From: Gammaproteobacteria bacterium
GTDB lineage: Bacteria; Pseudomonadota; Gammaproteobacteria; Thiohalomonadales; Thiohalomonadaceae
Length of the DNA stretch: 6,373 nt
Reading direction: 5' to 3'
Assembly (NCBI GenBank): GCA_015232955.1
Contig: JADFYS010000117.1
Coordinates: 1 to 6,373 of the forward strand
The notes under the pieces: model-generated
The model's database searches: none
Told to the model about the DNA's origin: nothing
The model's input: only the letters and a program-made list of their open reading frames with translations
Part shown: positions 1-6,373 of the stretch, piece by piece
Numbering within the stretch: position 1 is the first letter of the stretch
Layout: every line of letters begins with the position of its first letter
Made by a program: the position numbers and the translations under genes

Positions 1-1063
1 CTATACCTTCAATATCCTGCGCCAGTCGCTGTAACAGTGTGATAAAAGCAGCCACCGAGGCGACTGATGCCGACTCTCTCAGGGTGTGGTAGCCGACGGT
101 TGGGATCTGGATCGTCGTCCCCTCCACCAAGCCACCAGAGGCGGAGATCACCCGTCCCATCTCGGTACTGCCAATGGATCGGGAAGCGCGTCCCTGTTGG
201 CGTCGCTTCTCATTCTCTCCCTCCATAAAGAGATCTTTATAGAGATAGCTGTAACCACACTCCCTGCAGAGACTTTCGATGTAGGCGGTACTCGTACGGT
301 TAAATAGGGCGTTGGCATCCTTCTGCCGTAGTACCAACAGCTGCTCGTTGGCACTCTCCCGGGTTGGAAACGGGCTGGTATCTACCACAAAGAGGCGATT
401 GGTCCGACCGCCGAAGCGGCGAAACCACTCGAGAAGGAAGCGCCAGCTCTTCCCCGCCTCCTCCTGAGCGGTAAAAAAGGCGGTCCCTCCAAAGCCGAGA
501 GAGAAGAGGTGAACCAGCACTGCAGCGGAGAGGACATTATCGATCTGCCCCTCCAGCCGATCTCCCTCAATCACAAGCTGATCCTTGAATGCAACCGGGG
601 TTCCGGCAACCACATCGCCCAAGCCGTTAATCTCAAAAATAAGGTTATTGCGGTACTCGCAGACATAGGCGTTGGTAATGACCCCTTTTCCAAGATAGCC
701 GCCAGACCACGGTTCATAGGCGTAGACCTTTTCGCCGTTAAAACGCTCGGTTACCCGATTCATCATCTCTTCCGACACCGAATTCTGAAGAAGGTCGGTA
801 CGGTTGGCGGCGACAAAGGCGGCAAACTGAAATTCATGTGGGCCGGTACAGATCAGTCCGTGGCGATCGATATGGGCCGAATACATCACACTGGAGGGAT
901 TTCGTCCCTGTGCCACCAGAACCCCCTCATACCAGGTCACCTTCGCCTGCCGCTCTTCAAGCTCCCGTTGCAGCACCCTGAAAAAGGAGTGTTCGGCTCC
1001 AACCACGCTCGCCGAACGCATCAGTGACTTCAGGAGATCAATAAATGAACTGTCTAGGATCAT
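1..1063 (-). CDS. M42-type metallopeptidase (glutamyl/deblocking aminopeptidase-like), 3' end beyond window
   Basis: This frame runs from ATG at 1063 for 354 codons without a stop and leaves the window at the left edge. M42 enzymes are usually about 340 to 370 residues, so only a short tail is likely missing. The translation begins MILDSSFIDLLKSLMRS. The expected ligand set of a two-metal M42/M20-clan aminopeptidase is visible: SAHIDRHG (H64, with D66 as partner), GQIDN (D175, bridging position), TAQEEAG (E201 as catalytic base, E202 as ligand), VVDTS (D228) and GYHTLRES (H326). Family members are cytoplasmic, often form large oligomers, and remove N-terminal residues from peptides; the substrate here is unknown. 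Deviations from the common M42 pattern are HIDRHG where HxDE is usual and DN where DD is usual, suggesting a divergent subgroup. The ATG overlaps the upstream stop as ATGA, with GGGGAG at 1069-1074 as ribosome binding site. Family call fairly sure, substrate unknown. Confidence 0.87.
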   Translation of the reverse strand, partial: MILDSSFIDLLKSLMRSASVVGAEHSFFRVLQRELEERQAKVTWYEGVLVAQGRNPSSVMYSAHIDRHGLICTGPHEFQFAAFVAANRTDLLQNSVSEEMMNRVTERFNGEKVYAYEPWSGGYLGKGVITNAYVCEYRNNLIFEINGLGDVVAGTPVAFKDQLVIEGDRLEGQIDNVLSAAVLVHLFSLGFGGTAFFTAQEEAGKSWRFLLEWFRRFGGRTNRLFVVDTSPFPTRESANEQLLVLRQKDANALFNRTSTAYIESLCRECGYSYLYKDLFMEGENEKRRQQGRASRSIGSTEMGRVISASGGLVEGTTIQIPTVGYHTLRESASVASVAAFITLLQRLAQDIEGI

Positions 1064-2412
1064 CTTCTCTCCCCTTTTTGGCACTCTGAAAATGAGAACC
1101 GCTTGATCTTCGGATAGTCACTGCTCACCCCTAACACCTCCCCCTGAGGGCGGATGATGGTGACCGCCGCCCCATACCCCTCCAACCCATCCTGACGGCG
1201 GCTGTTGATGTTGAGGGTGGTATCACACTCAAAGTTGACCATCCCCTGACGCAGCATCAACTTCTGCCCCTGCTGCAGCCGCTTATGGCCATGGACAATA
1301 AGATGGATCCCCTTCTCATGGAGCGCTCGTGCCCCGACGCGGGAGAAGGGGCGATCCGTTTCGCGATATTTGGTCCGTACCGCATTGGCCAGCGGCCCGT
1401 AGTAAAAGTTGAAAGGGTCATTATCAAGCTCGTTCCAGAATCGCTTATTGAGCTGTTTGACGCCATAGGCTGCTATCTGCCCCGCAATATAGTCATCCAT
1501 TCCCGCATGAAGAAAGAGCAGCCCCCCCTCTTTGCGGGTAAAGTGCATATTATGGTAAAACCAGTAAAACTCCCCCCGAGGGTTTAGAAAGAGCTCCTGC
1601 CACTTCAGTGATGCGGCGTAAGCGTCACGCAAAGATAGATCAAATTTCTCGCAGTAGCGTTCAAAGTTCTTTCGCTTGTCACGAATCCGCGCCACCTCCT
1701 CTGCCACCACCTTGTCGGGCATCACCCAGCTGGCAATTTTGGGAAAGTCGCGAAACCAGCGCTTCGAAGGGTAGAGGAGCTTGCGACACTGCTGCTCGTT
1801 GGGAAGATGTTGAAGATCCTTCGCGGTCAGGTAGTGGTCATAGATCTCTTTAAGAAAGGGGACCACCTTATGACCCATGCGCACAAAGAAGTGCTCCGTC
1901 TGCAGCGACTTTGGCCCATTCACACTGCTGATCCCGATCCGCATCCGAACATCATGGTTCCCGGCCAGAAGACGCACCCGCGCCCCTTTATGGACCAGGC
2001 GGGAGATCAGCTTCATCAGCTGCAGGTTACTTGGGCCTTTATCAAAACAGTCGCCCCCCACCAGAAATAGCCCCTTTTTCCCCTCGTGGGTGAGGGAAAA
2101 ATCTTTACAACCATGGCTATGGACCGCCACCCCGCCAGAGGCCACAAGAGAAGCGAGAAAGGCCTCTCTATCCGCATGAAGATCACTGAAAAAGTAGACC
2201 GTCTGCTCTGGCCAGCGCCACTTGTCCCGTTGACAGAGTCGATGCAGCTCTTCACGAAGCGGTCGACGGTGAAAAGAGTCTTTATCTGCCGACTGCCTCT
2301 TCCCCTCCAGCCACGGCTCTCCCTCATGGGGGAGCGTCGCCTTCAACCACTTCTCTCCGTGGTAGAGCGGGATGCCCCCTCGCCCACCTTTGCCCTTCGC
2401 TCTCTTAGTCAA
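1060..2412 (-). CDS. PPP-like calcineurin-type metallophosphoesterase with long insertion
   Basis: The protein is about 450 residues and carries the metallophosphoesterase motifs in order: FFSDLHAD (D77, H79), GGDCFDKGP (D121, D124), AGNHD (N152, H153), FLHAG (H302) and VHGHK (H374, H376). This is the two-metal centre of PPP/Ser-Thr-phosphatase-like or Ap4A-hydrolase-like enzymes; the substrate cannot be told. The canonical GDxxDRGP has Lys in place of Arg. About 148 residues separate GNHD from LHAG, against roughly 50 to 65 in typical PPP enzymes, so there is a large, helix-rich, charged insertion. The first 75 residues are Lys/Gly-rich and unrecognised. No signal peptide or membrane segment is evident, so it is probably cytoplasmic. 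The open frame extends upstream to 2547, but that part lies over the conserved end of the histidine phosphatase gene. TTG at 2412 is preferred, with GGAG eight bases upstream and an 8-base overlap; TTG 2415 and GTG 2421 are alternatives. It overlaps the peptidase gene by four bases. Confidence 0.88.
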   Translation of the reverse strand: MTKRAKGKGGRGGIPLYHGEKWLKATLPHEGEPWLEGKRQSADKDSFHRRPLREELHRLCQRDKWRWPEQTVYFFSDLHADREAFLASLVASGGVAVHSHGCKDFSLTHEGKKGLFLVGGDCFDKGPSNLQLMKLISRLVHKGARVRLLAGNHDVRMRIGISSVNGPKSLQTEHFFVRMGHKVVPFLKEIYDHYLTAKDLQHLPNEQQCRKLLYPSKRWFRDFPKIASWVMPDKVVAEEVARIRDKRKNFERYCEKFDLSLRDAYAASLKWQELFLNPRGEFYWFYHNMHFTRKEGGLLFLHAGMDDYIAGQIAAYGVKQLNKRFWNELDNDPFNFYYGPLANAVRTKYRETDRPFSRVGARALHEKGIHLIVHGHKRLQQGQKLMLRQGMVNFECDTTLNINSRRQDGLEGYGAAVTIIRPQGEVLGVSSDYPKIKRFSFSECQKGERR

Positions 2413-3166
2413 CAAACTCACTCCATTCGCGTATTTTCCAGTCACCTGCGACCAGTTCCCACCTCCCCATGCGATCACACCGTAAAAAGATGGGGGAGGC
2501 GTGATACATACTGAGACGGGCGATATTCTCAAAAGGGAGTAGACCAAGGTAAAAAGCGGCGTGGCGAAACGCCGCCCCGTGGCCTACAATCAACTTCAGC
2601 TGTGGTTTCTCGCTGCCACTTTGCAGCATCTCCGCGACCCGTTTCTCAAGATGCAGCGCCACCCGTTCTCCCGCCTTGAGTAACGACTCTGCCCCTTGAA
2701 AGGGGAGAGTGAAGTGGCTATCCGCTTTCCAGTTCGGCGGCAGTGGCGCCAGTCGCGGGTCCTCTGCCACCACTGTTGCGATCTGATCAAGCGTGAGATT
2801 GGCCACCGCCCCTACAGATCGCTCTGCCAGCGCCTCTGTCTCCTCCACCCACAATCTCTGATCCAGCTGCTGCGCCAGACCCCGTGCGATAATGGTCGCT
2901 GTCTGCCAGCCACGCAACATACGAGAAGAGTCGATCACCGAGAGTGGTCGTATCTGCAAATAGTGACAAAAGTCGATAATCGGTTCAACCGCGAGTGCTG
3001 CCTGGTCTCGCCCCCTCTGGGTTAAGGGGAAGGGTTGCAAGGCGCTGGGGGCCTGCGCCAGCTGCCGGTAATGGCCGTGACGAATGAGGGCGATATAACA
3101 GAAATCAGACGGAGCCGGCTCTGTAGCCAAGGGAAGCTGCTCCTCATTTGGCAGTTCACTACCCAC
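2405..3166 (-). CDS. Histidine phosphatase superfamily protein (phosphoglycerate mutase-like fold)
   Basis: With the GTG start at 3166 the product has 253 residues. The signature IALIRHGHY gives R29 and the phospho-accepting H30; DSSRMLRGWQTA supplies the second arginine near R82; EALAERSVG supplies the probable general acid E115; and LIVGHGAAFRH gives the second catalytic histidine H196. The full catalytic set of a branch 1 histidine phosphatase is therefore present. Substrates in this family range from sugar phosphates to phosphoproteins, and nothing here selects one. The first 20 or so residues look unstructured and are acidic, with no signal peptide. The open frame extends upstream to ATG 3346, but that stretch covers the small Cys-protein gene in another frame and reads poorly as protein. 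GTG 3166 has GAGGAG six bases upstream and overlaps the preceding stop by eight bases. The TAA stop at 2405-2407 overlaps the start of the metallophosphoesterase gene. Confidence 0.88.
   Translation of the reverse strand: MGSELPNEEQLPLATEPAPSDFCYIALIRHGHYRQLAQAPSALQPFPLTQRGRDQAALAVEPIIDFCHYLQIRPLSVIDSSRMLRGWQTATIIARGLAQQLDQRLWVEETEALAERSVGAVANLTLDQIATVVAEDPRLAPLPPNWKADSHFTLPFQGAESLLKAGERVALHLEKRVAEMLQSGSEKPQLKLIVGHGAAFRHAAFYLGLLPFENIARLSMYHASPIFLRCDRMGRWELVAGDWKIREWSEFVD
2421..2424 (-). promoter_or_regulatory. Ribosome binding site deciding the metallophosphoesterase start
   Basis: GGAG on the minus strand lies eight bases before TTG at 2412 and five before TTG at 2415. It overlaps the alternative GTG at 2421, which has no comparable purine-rich motif of its own. 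The site lies inside the last codons of the histidine phosphatase gene, so translation of the two is probably coupled. Confidence 0.5.
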
Positions 3167-3374
3167 CCCCTTCTCCTCTCTCTTGAAATTGATCACAGGA
3201 GTGGCGCGAGACCACAATAAGATCGCGCAGACGACACCAGCCGCTATCGGCACGCACCGAACCCAAAGCCGAAGAGAGGATATTGAGACCGGGAAACTCT
3301 GACTCCAGCTGCAGCGGCTGATCGACAAAGCCGGAGCAGTCAGCACAACGCGGATCGGTCGCCTCTGTCACCAT
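3159..3374 (-). CDS. Small four-cysteine protein of unknown function, possible zinc binder
   Basis: This is a 71-residue frame starting at ATG 3374 and ending in TAG. I do not recognise a named family. Visible features are a CADC motif (C10, C13) and two further cysteines (C47, C60, the last preceded by H59), which together could hold one zinc ion. Between them is a block, EFPGLNILSSALGSVRADSG, that looks like a compact conserved core, and the tail is Gly/Glu-rich. No signal peptide or membrane segment is seen, so it is probably cytoplasmic. Codon choice matches that of the neighbours (frequent CTG, GTC, GAT, CGC and TCC), whereas the competing frame gives a low-complexity mixture. The region before ATG has no clear ribosome binding site, so the exact start is uncertain. 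It follows the transporter gene by 51 bases with no evident hairpin, and overlaps the histidine phosphatase start by eight bases. Confidence 0.68.
   Translation of the reverse strand: MVTEATDPRCADCSGFVDQPLQLESEFPGLNILSSALGSVRADSGWCRLRDLIVVSRHSCDQFQERGEGGG
3173..3178 (-). promoter_or_regulatory. Ribosome binding site deciding the histidine phosphatase start
   Basis: GAGGAG on the minus strand sits six bases before GTG at 3166, the best Shine-Dalgarno match near any candidate start of this gene. It falls within the last codons of the small Cys-protein gene, consistent with translational coupling. Confidence 0.65.
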
Positions 3375-3425
3375 CTGCGGCGAGGGTGCGCTAGGGTGAA
3401 TTCCGCAACGCCGGCCCCTTTCCCA

Positions 3426-4997
3426 TCAGGAGAGGTTGGACCAGTAGTCGCCAAAGACATAGACCGAGAGGATAAAACCGATAATCACATTGATGATCAC
3501 CCCGATAGAGAAGGGGGTGATGGTCTGCATATTCACCGCTTTAAGATCACGGAAGCGAGTGGTCAGGCCGATAGAGAGGAAGCAGAAGATGAAGACCCAA
3601 CCCCGGACCGCAGCGATAGGTTGCAGTAGATGGGGCTTCACTATCTCGACAAAATCCGTTGCAGAGTAGCTGTTGCTCACCAGAGTTGCCAGGAGTGAAG
3701 CGATAAAGAAGCCGATCACAAACTTGGGAAAACGGCGCCAGATCTCCCCCCGCTGCGGAATGTCTCCCCGATCCTTATCGCGCCAGACGGTGGTGGCGAC
3801 AATGGCCCAGACCAAGGCCCAGATCCCGATCCAGAGATCACGACCGATCACCTTCATTAGGGTAAAGGCTTTAATGGCCGCCTCTTCGTCTCCCGCCATC
3901 TTGCCGTAGGTGCTGGCGGCGGCAAATCCGGCAGCATCGGCAAACTCAGAGGTACCGATCCACGCCCCGGCCACCCCGGGGTGGAGATCCAGCGCCTTGG
4001 AGACAAAGGGAAGAAAGAGGATCATCACCAGCGCCCAGACCACCACCAGGGTAACTGAGGTGTAGATATGCTCCTTTTTAGCCCCCACTGCTGCCGCAAT
4101 CGCCATCGATGCCGAGACACCGCAGACCGAGCCGCCCACACTTAACACCGCAGCCAGACGGCGATCAAGGGCAAAAAAACGGGTACCGACAAAATAGATG
4201 GTGAGACAGCCGATAATCGAGACGATGGTCGCCTGCCCGATCGCCACCGGCCCTGCCGTCACCACCAGATTCAGAGGAAAGGTGGCCCCTAAGAGAACAA
4301 TACCGGTCTTGACATAAAACTCGACCCGAAAGCCGGCACTCAGCCACGGCGGCAGCTTCACCGTATTGGCAATCACCAGACCGACAATCAACGCCACCAA
4401 CGGTGGTTCGAGATTATACTGAGGGGCATCAACCCAGCCACCGACCGCGAAGACAGCGATCGATATTAGGTAGAGGAGGGTGAATGAGGTGAGAAAGGGA
4501 CGGGTTGAGATCCCCATAATGCGGCAGGGGACGGAGAGGAGCAGCGACCAGAGGAAAAATTGCAACAGGTAGAGATCGCCCTTGGTCAGAAAATGCTCTG
4601 TCAATTGCGACCAGTGGCTCCACTTCAACCCACCGGGGTTGAGAGCGAGGAGCTGTAGCAGACCAAAATCATCTGCTCTCACCACACCACTCTCCGGCAG
4701 GTGCATCATCCCCAGCCCCACCAGCCCGACCCCGAGCCAGATCGCCCACCAATCCTCTTTGAGCAGAAAGTCGCCAAACCGTCGCCGCTGCTGCCGCGCA
4801 TCGCTATCGAGATCTCCGTCCACCGCCAGTAACGGCGTCTGACGCAGACCGATGGAGAGGGTGATTAGACCAACGGCAAGCAGTAGAAGCGGCACCATCC
4901 CACGGATAAACTCCTCCACCGAGAGCCACCAGTAGTAGAGACTTCCCCCGCCCAAAAGGAGCGTCACCGAAGCCAGAATCAGGTACCCCCGATTCAT
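3426..4997 (-). CDS. YeiH/UPF0324-family membrane transporter (putative sulfate exporter family), long form
   Basis: This is a 523-residue polytopic inner-membrane protein. The C-terminal part, from about residue 195, matches the YeiH family (PF03601, often named putative sulfate exporter): EPPLVALIVGLVIANTV, YVKTGIVLLGATF near 228-240, and the Gly/Ser-rich SVGGSVCGVSASMAIAAA around 286-303, followed by AKKEH, a GTSEFADAAG loop near 348-357, and a final pair of helices near 462-515. I estimate 12 to 14 membrane spans. YeiH of E. coli is only about 350 residues; the extra N-terminal part here (1 to about 190) carries two spans, a cytoplasmic-looking charged linker at 58-80 (DGDLDSDARQQRRRFGD), then about three further spans. 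Long forms of this family exist, but transport substrates are poorly proven. ATG 4997 has AGGGGG about ten bases upstream and follows the trpE stop by 18 bases, so the two are probably co-transcribed. The substrate is an inference from the family name. Confidence 0.87.
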   Translation of the reverse strand: MNRGYLILASVTLLLGGGSLYYWWLSVEEFIRGMVPLLLLAVGLITLSIGLRQTPLLAVDGDLDSDARQQRRRFGDFLLKEDWWAIWLGVGLVGLGMMHLPESGVVRADDFGLLQLLALNPGGLKWSHWSQLTEHFLTKGDLYLLQFFLWSLLLSVPCRIMGISTRPFLTSFTLLYLISIAVFAVGGWVDAPQYNLEPPLVALIVGLVIANTVKLPPWLSAGFRVEFYVKTGIVLLGATFPLNLVVTAGPVAIGQATIVSIIGCLTIYFVGTRFFALDRRLAAVLSVGGSVCGVSASMAIAAAVGAKKEHIYTSVTLVVVWALVMILFLPFVSKALDLHPGVAGAWIGTSEFADAAGFAAASTYGKMAGDEEAAIKAFTLMKVIGRDLWIGIWALVWAIVATTVWRDKDRGDIPQRGEIWRRFPKFVIGFFIASLLATLVSNSYSATDFVEIVKPHLLQPIAAVRGWVFIFCFLSIGLTTRFRDLKAVNMQTITPFSIGVIINVIIGFILSVYVFGDYWSNLS

Positions 4998-5015
4998 GAG
5001 CAGAGTTCCCCCTGG

Positions 5016-6373
5016 TTAGCGGTGGGCACCATCCAGCCCCTGTTCTGCCATAGTGACTGCGCGAAAAATAGCGCGTCTCTTATTCATCGTCTCTTCCCAC
5101 TCCTTCTCCGGCAGCGAGTCATAGACGATCCCCGCCCCCGCCTGCATATGGAGCGTCTCCCCCTGAATCACCGCTGTACGAATGGCGATGGCGGTATCCA
5201 TATTCCCGTGCCAACCGAGATACCCCACCGCACCGGAGTAGATCCCCCGTTTTACCGGCTCCAGTTCATCGATAATCTCCATCGCCCGAATCTTGGGGGC
5301 ACCGGAGACGGTCCCTGCGGGAAAGGTTGCCCGCAGCACATCCATCGCGCTCATCCCCGGTTTGACCTCCCCTTCGACATTGGAGACGATATGCATCACA
5401 TGTGAGTAGCGTTCGATCACCATCTTCTCGGTCAGACGAACACTACCAACAGTGGAGATCCGCCCGGCATCATTGCGCCCGAGATCGATGAGCATCAGAT
5501 GCTCCGCCAGCTCTTTCGGATCGGCGAGGAGATCCGCCTCGAGGGCGCGATCCTCACTCTCATCCGCACCGCGATGACGGGTACCGGCGATGGGGCGAAC
5601 CGTCACCATCCCCTCTTCAAAACGGGTGAGAATTTCAGGCGAAGAGCCGACCACCTGATGATCGCCAAGATCGAGGAAATACATATAGGGGGAGGGGTTG
5701 AGACAGCGCAGGGAGCGGTAGAGATCAAGCGGACGACTGAAGAAGGGGATTGAGAGTCGCTGCGACAACACCACCTGCATCACATCACCATCGGTGATAT
5801 AGCGGCGACAGCTGGCGACAGCCCGCTCAAACCCCTCTCGTGTAAAGCCGGAGATGAAGTCCTCCTCCCCCACCTTACTCTGTCGTCGCAGGAGATAGCG
5901 CGGCACCTGTCCCTTCAGTGCCACCTGCAGTCGTGCCAGCCGTTCATGCGCCACTTTCAGCGCCCCCGCCTGCCCCGGATCCACCTGAATTATCAGATAG
6001 AGCTTGCCACTCAGGTTATCGAAAACCACCACCTCTTCCGAGACCATTAACAGGATATCGGGCGTCCCCATCTCATCGGGATTGGGGCAGACCCCAAGAC
6101 GGGGTTCAATGTAGCGGATGGTATCGTAGCTAAAATATCCCACCAGCCCCCCCGTAAAACGGGGAAGCCCCTCGACCGGGGCGACCCGAAACTGCTGCTG
6201 ATAAGATTCGATCCAGGCGAGGGGATCATCGACAGTCACCGCAGTGGTCACCACCCCTTCACTCTCTAGCTGAACCTCGTAACCAAAGACCTTGACCACC
6301 GTTCGTGCCGGAAGACCGATGATGGAGTAACGCCCCCACTTCTCTCCCCCCTGTACCGACTCAAAGAGGTAGC
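5016..6373 (-). CDS. trpE: Anthranilate synthase component I, 5' end beyond window
   Basis: TrpE converts chorismate to anthranilate, the first committed step of tryptophan synthesis, using ammonia supplied by the glutaminase subunit TrpG. The frame enters from the right edge: codons from 6371 read YLFESVQGGEKWGRYSIIGL, the typical N-terminal feedback-inhibition region (LLES-like). So 451 residues are visible and roughly 40 to 50 are missing, judged from a usual length near 490 to 500. Other marks, in visible-residue numbering, are NPSPYM at 225-230 (tryptophan-binding region), PIAGTR at 260-265, EHLMLIDLGRND at 290-301, AGTVSGAPK at 352-360 and GAGIVYDS at 412-419. PIAGTR, with Ala rather than the Lys of PabB (PIKGT), supports TrpE over aminodeoxychorismate synthase. 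The GTG at 6299 is an internal valine, not a start. No trpG follows; a membrane transporter gene begins 18 bases after the TAA stop. Attenuation or operator sites, if any, would lie outside the window. Confidence 0.96.
   Translation of the reverse strand, partial: YLFESVQGGEKWGRYSIIGLPARTVVKVFGYEVQLESEGVVTTAVTVDDPLAWIESYQQQFRVAPVEGLPRFTGGLVGYFSYDTIRYIEPRLGVCPNPDEMGTPDILLMVSEEVVVFDNLSGKLYLIIQVDPGQAGALKVAHERLARLQVALKGQVPRYLLRRQSKVGEEDFISGFTREGFERAVASCRRYITDGDVMQVVLSQRLSIPFFSRPLDLYRSLRCLNPSPYMYFLDLGDHQVVGSSPEILTRFEEGMVTVRPIAGTRHRGADESEDRALEADLLADPKELAEHLMLIDLGRNDAGRISTVGSVRLTEKMVIERYSHVMHIVSNVEGEVKPGMSAMDVLRATFPAGTVSGAPKIRAMEIIDELEPVKRGIYSGAVGYLGWHGNMDTAIAIRTAVIQGETLHMQAGAGIVYDSLPEKEWEETMNKRRAIFRAVTMAEQGLDGAHR

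Noticed and set aside
509..1027. Plus-strand open frame of 172 codons
   Set aside because: It is antisense to the M42-type peptidase, whose frame holds every catalytic motif; the plus-strand product has no recognisable family features.
2086..2514. Plus-strand open frame of 142 codons
   Set aside because: It is antisense to the metallophosphoesterase motif region and has a biased, non-protein-like composition.
2413..2547. Upstream extension of the metallophosphoesterase frame to ATG 2547
   Set aside because: It lies over the C-terminal part of the histidine phosphatase, whose frame is coherent there, and its translation shows no recognisable motif.
3167..3346. Upstream extension of the histidine phosphatase frame to ATG 3346, including a hydrophobic stretch resembling a membrane anchor
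   Set aside because: It overlaps the better-supported small Cys-protein gene, lacks family similarity that I can see, and GTG 3166 has a strong ribosome binding site with the expected junction layout.
3375..3425. Possible terminator or promoter between the transporter and small Cys-protein genes
   Set aside because: The 51 bases include GCCGGC and GAATTC palindromes, but no stem followed by a U-run and no convincing -35/-10 pair.
5022..5405. Plus-strand open frame of 127 codons
   Set aside because: It mirrors the highly conserved C-terminal part of trpE and shows no motif of its own.
5016..6299. trpE starting at GTG 6299
   Set aside because: The frame continues upstream to the window edge with clear TrpE N-terminal sequence, so this GTG encodes an internal valine.

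Overview
The window reads as one dense, single-strand gene cluster from a proteobacterium. The style (moderate GC of roughly 55%, GTG/TTG starts, 4 to 8 base overlaps between genes) and the proteins suggest a gammaproteobacterium or close relative, possibly one with sulfur metabolism. That placement is inference; the window contains no rRNA or other phylogenetic marker. All six genes lie on the minus strand, so transcription runs from right to left. No tRNA, rRNA, CRISPR array, insertion sequence or convincing terminator hairpin was seen.

Reading in the direction of transcription: (1) trpE, anthranilate synthase component I, whose first few dozen codons lie beyond the right edge; (2) 17 bases later, a long YeiH/UPF0324-type integral membrane transporter (putative sulfate exporter family) with a large extra N-terminal membrane section; (3) a 71-residue, four-cysteine protein of unknown function; (4) a histidine phosphatase superfamily protein; (5) a PPP-like calcineurin-type metallophosphoesterase with an unusually long insertion; (6) an M42-type metallopeptidase that starts inside the end of the metallophosphoesterase gene and runs off the left edge while still open.

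The last four genes overlap one another (8, 8 and 4 bases), which indicates a translationally coupled cassette: a small Cys protein, two phosphatases of unrelated fold and a metallopeptidase. I cannot assign this set to a known pathway, and it is the most interesting item here. Tryptophan synthesis and the transporter precede it closely enough to share a transcript, but no functional link to them is visible.

Three annotation traps matter. The longest open frames for both phosphatases extend 45 to 60 codons upstream into the preceding genes and should be trimmed to internal GTG/TTG starts. The peptidase gene has no stop in the window and is easily missed. The apparent start of trpE at an internal GTG is not its real start.
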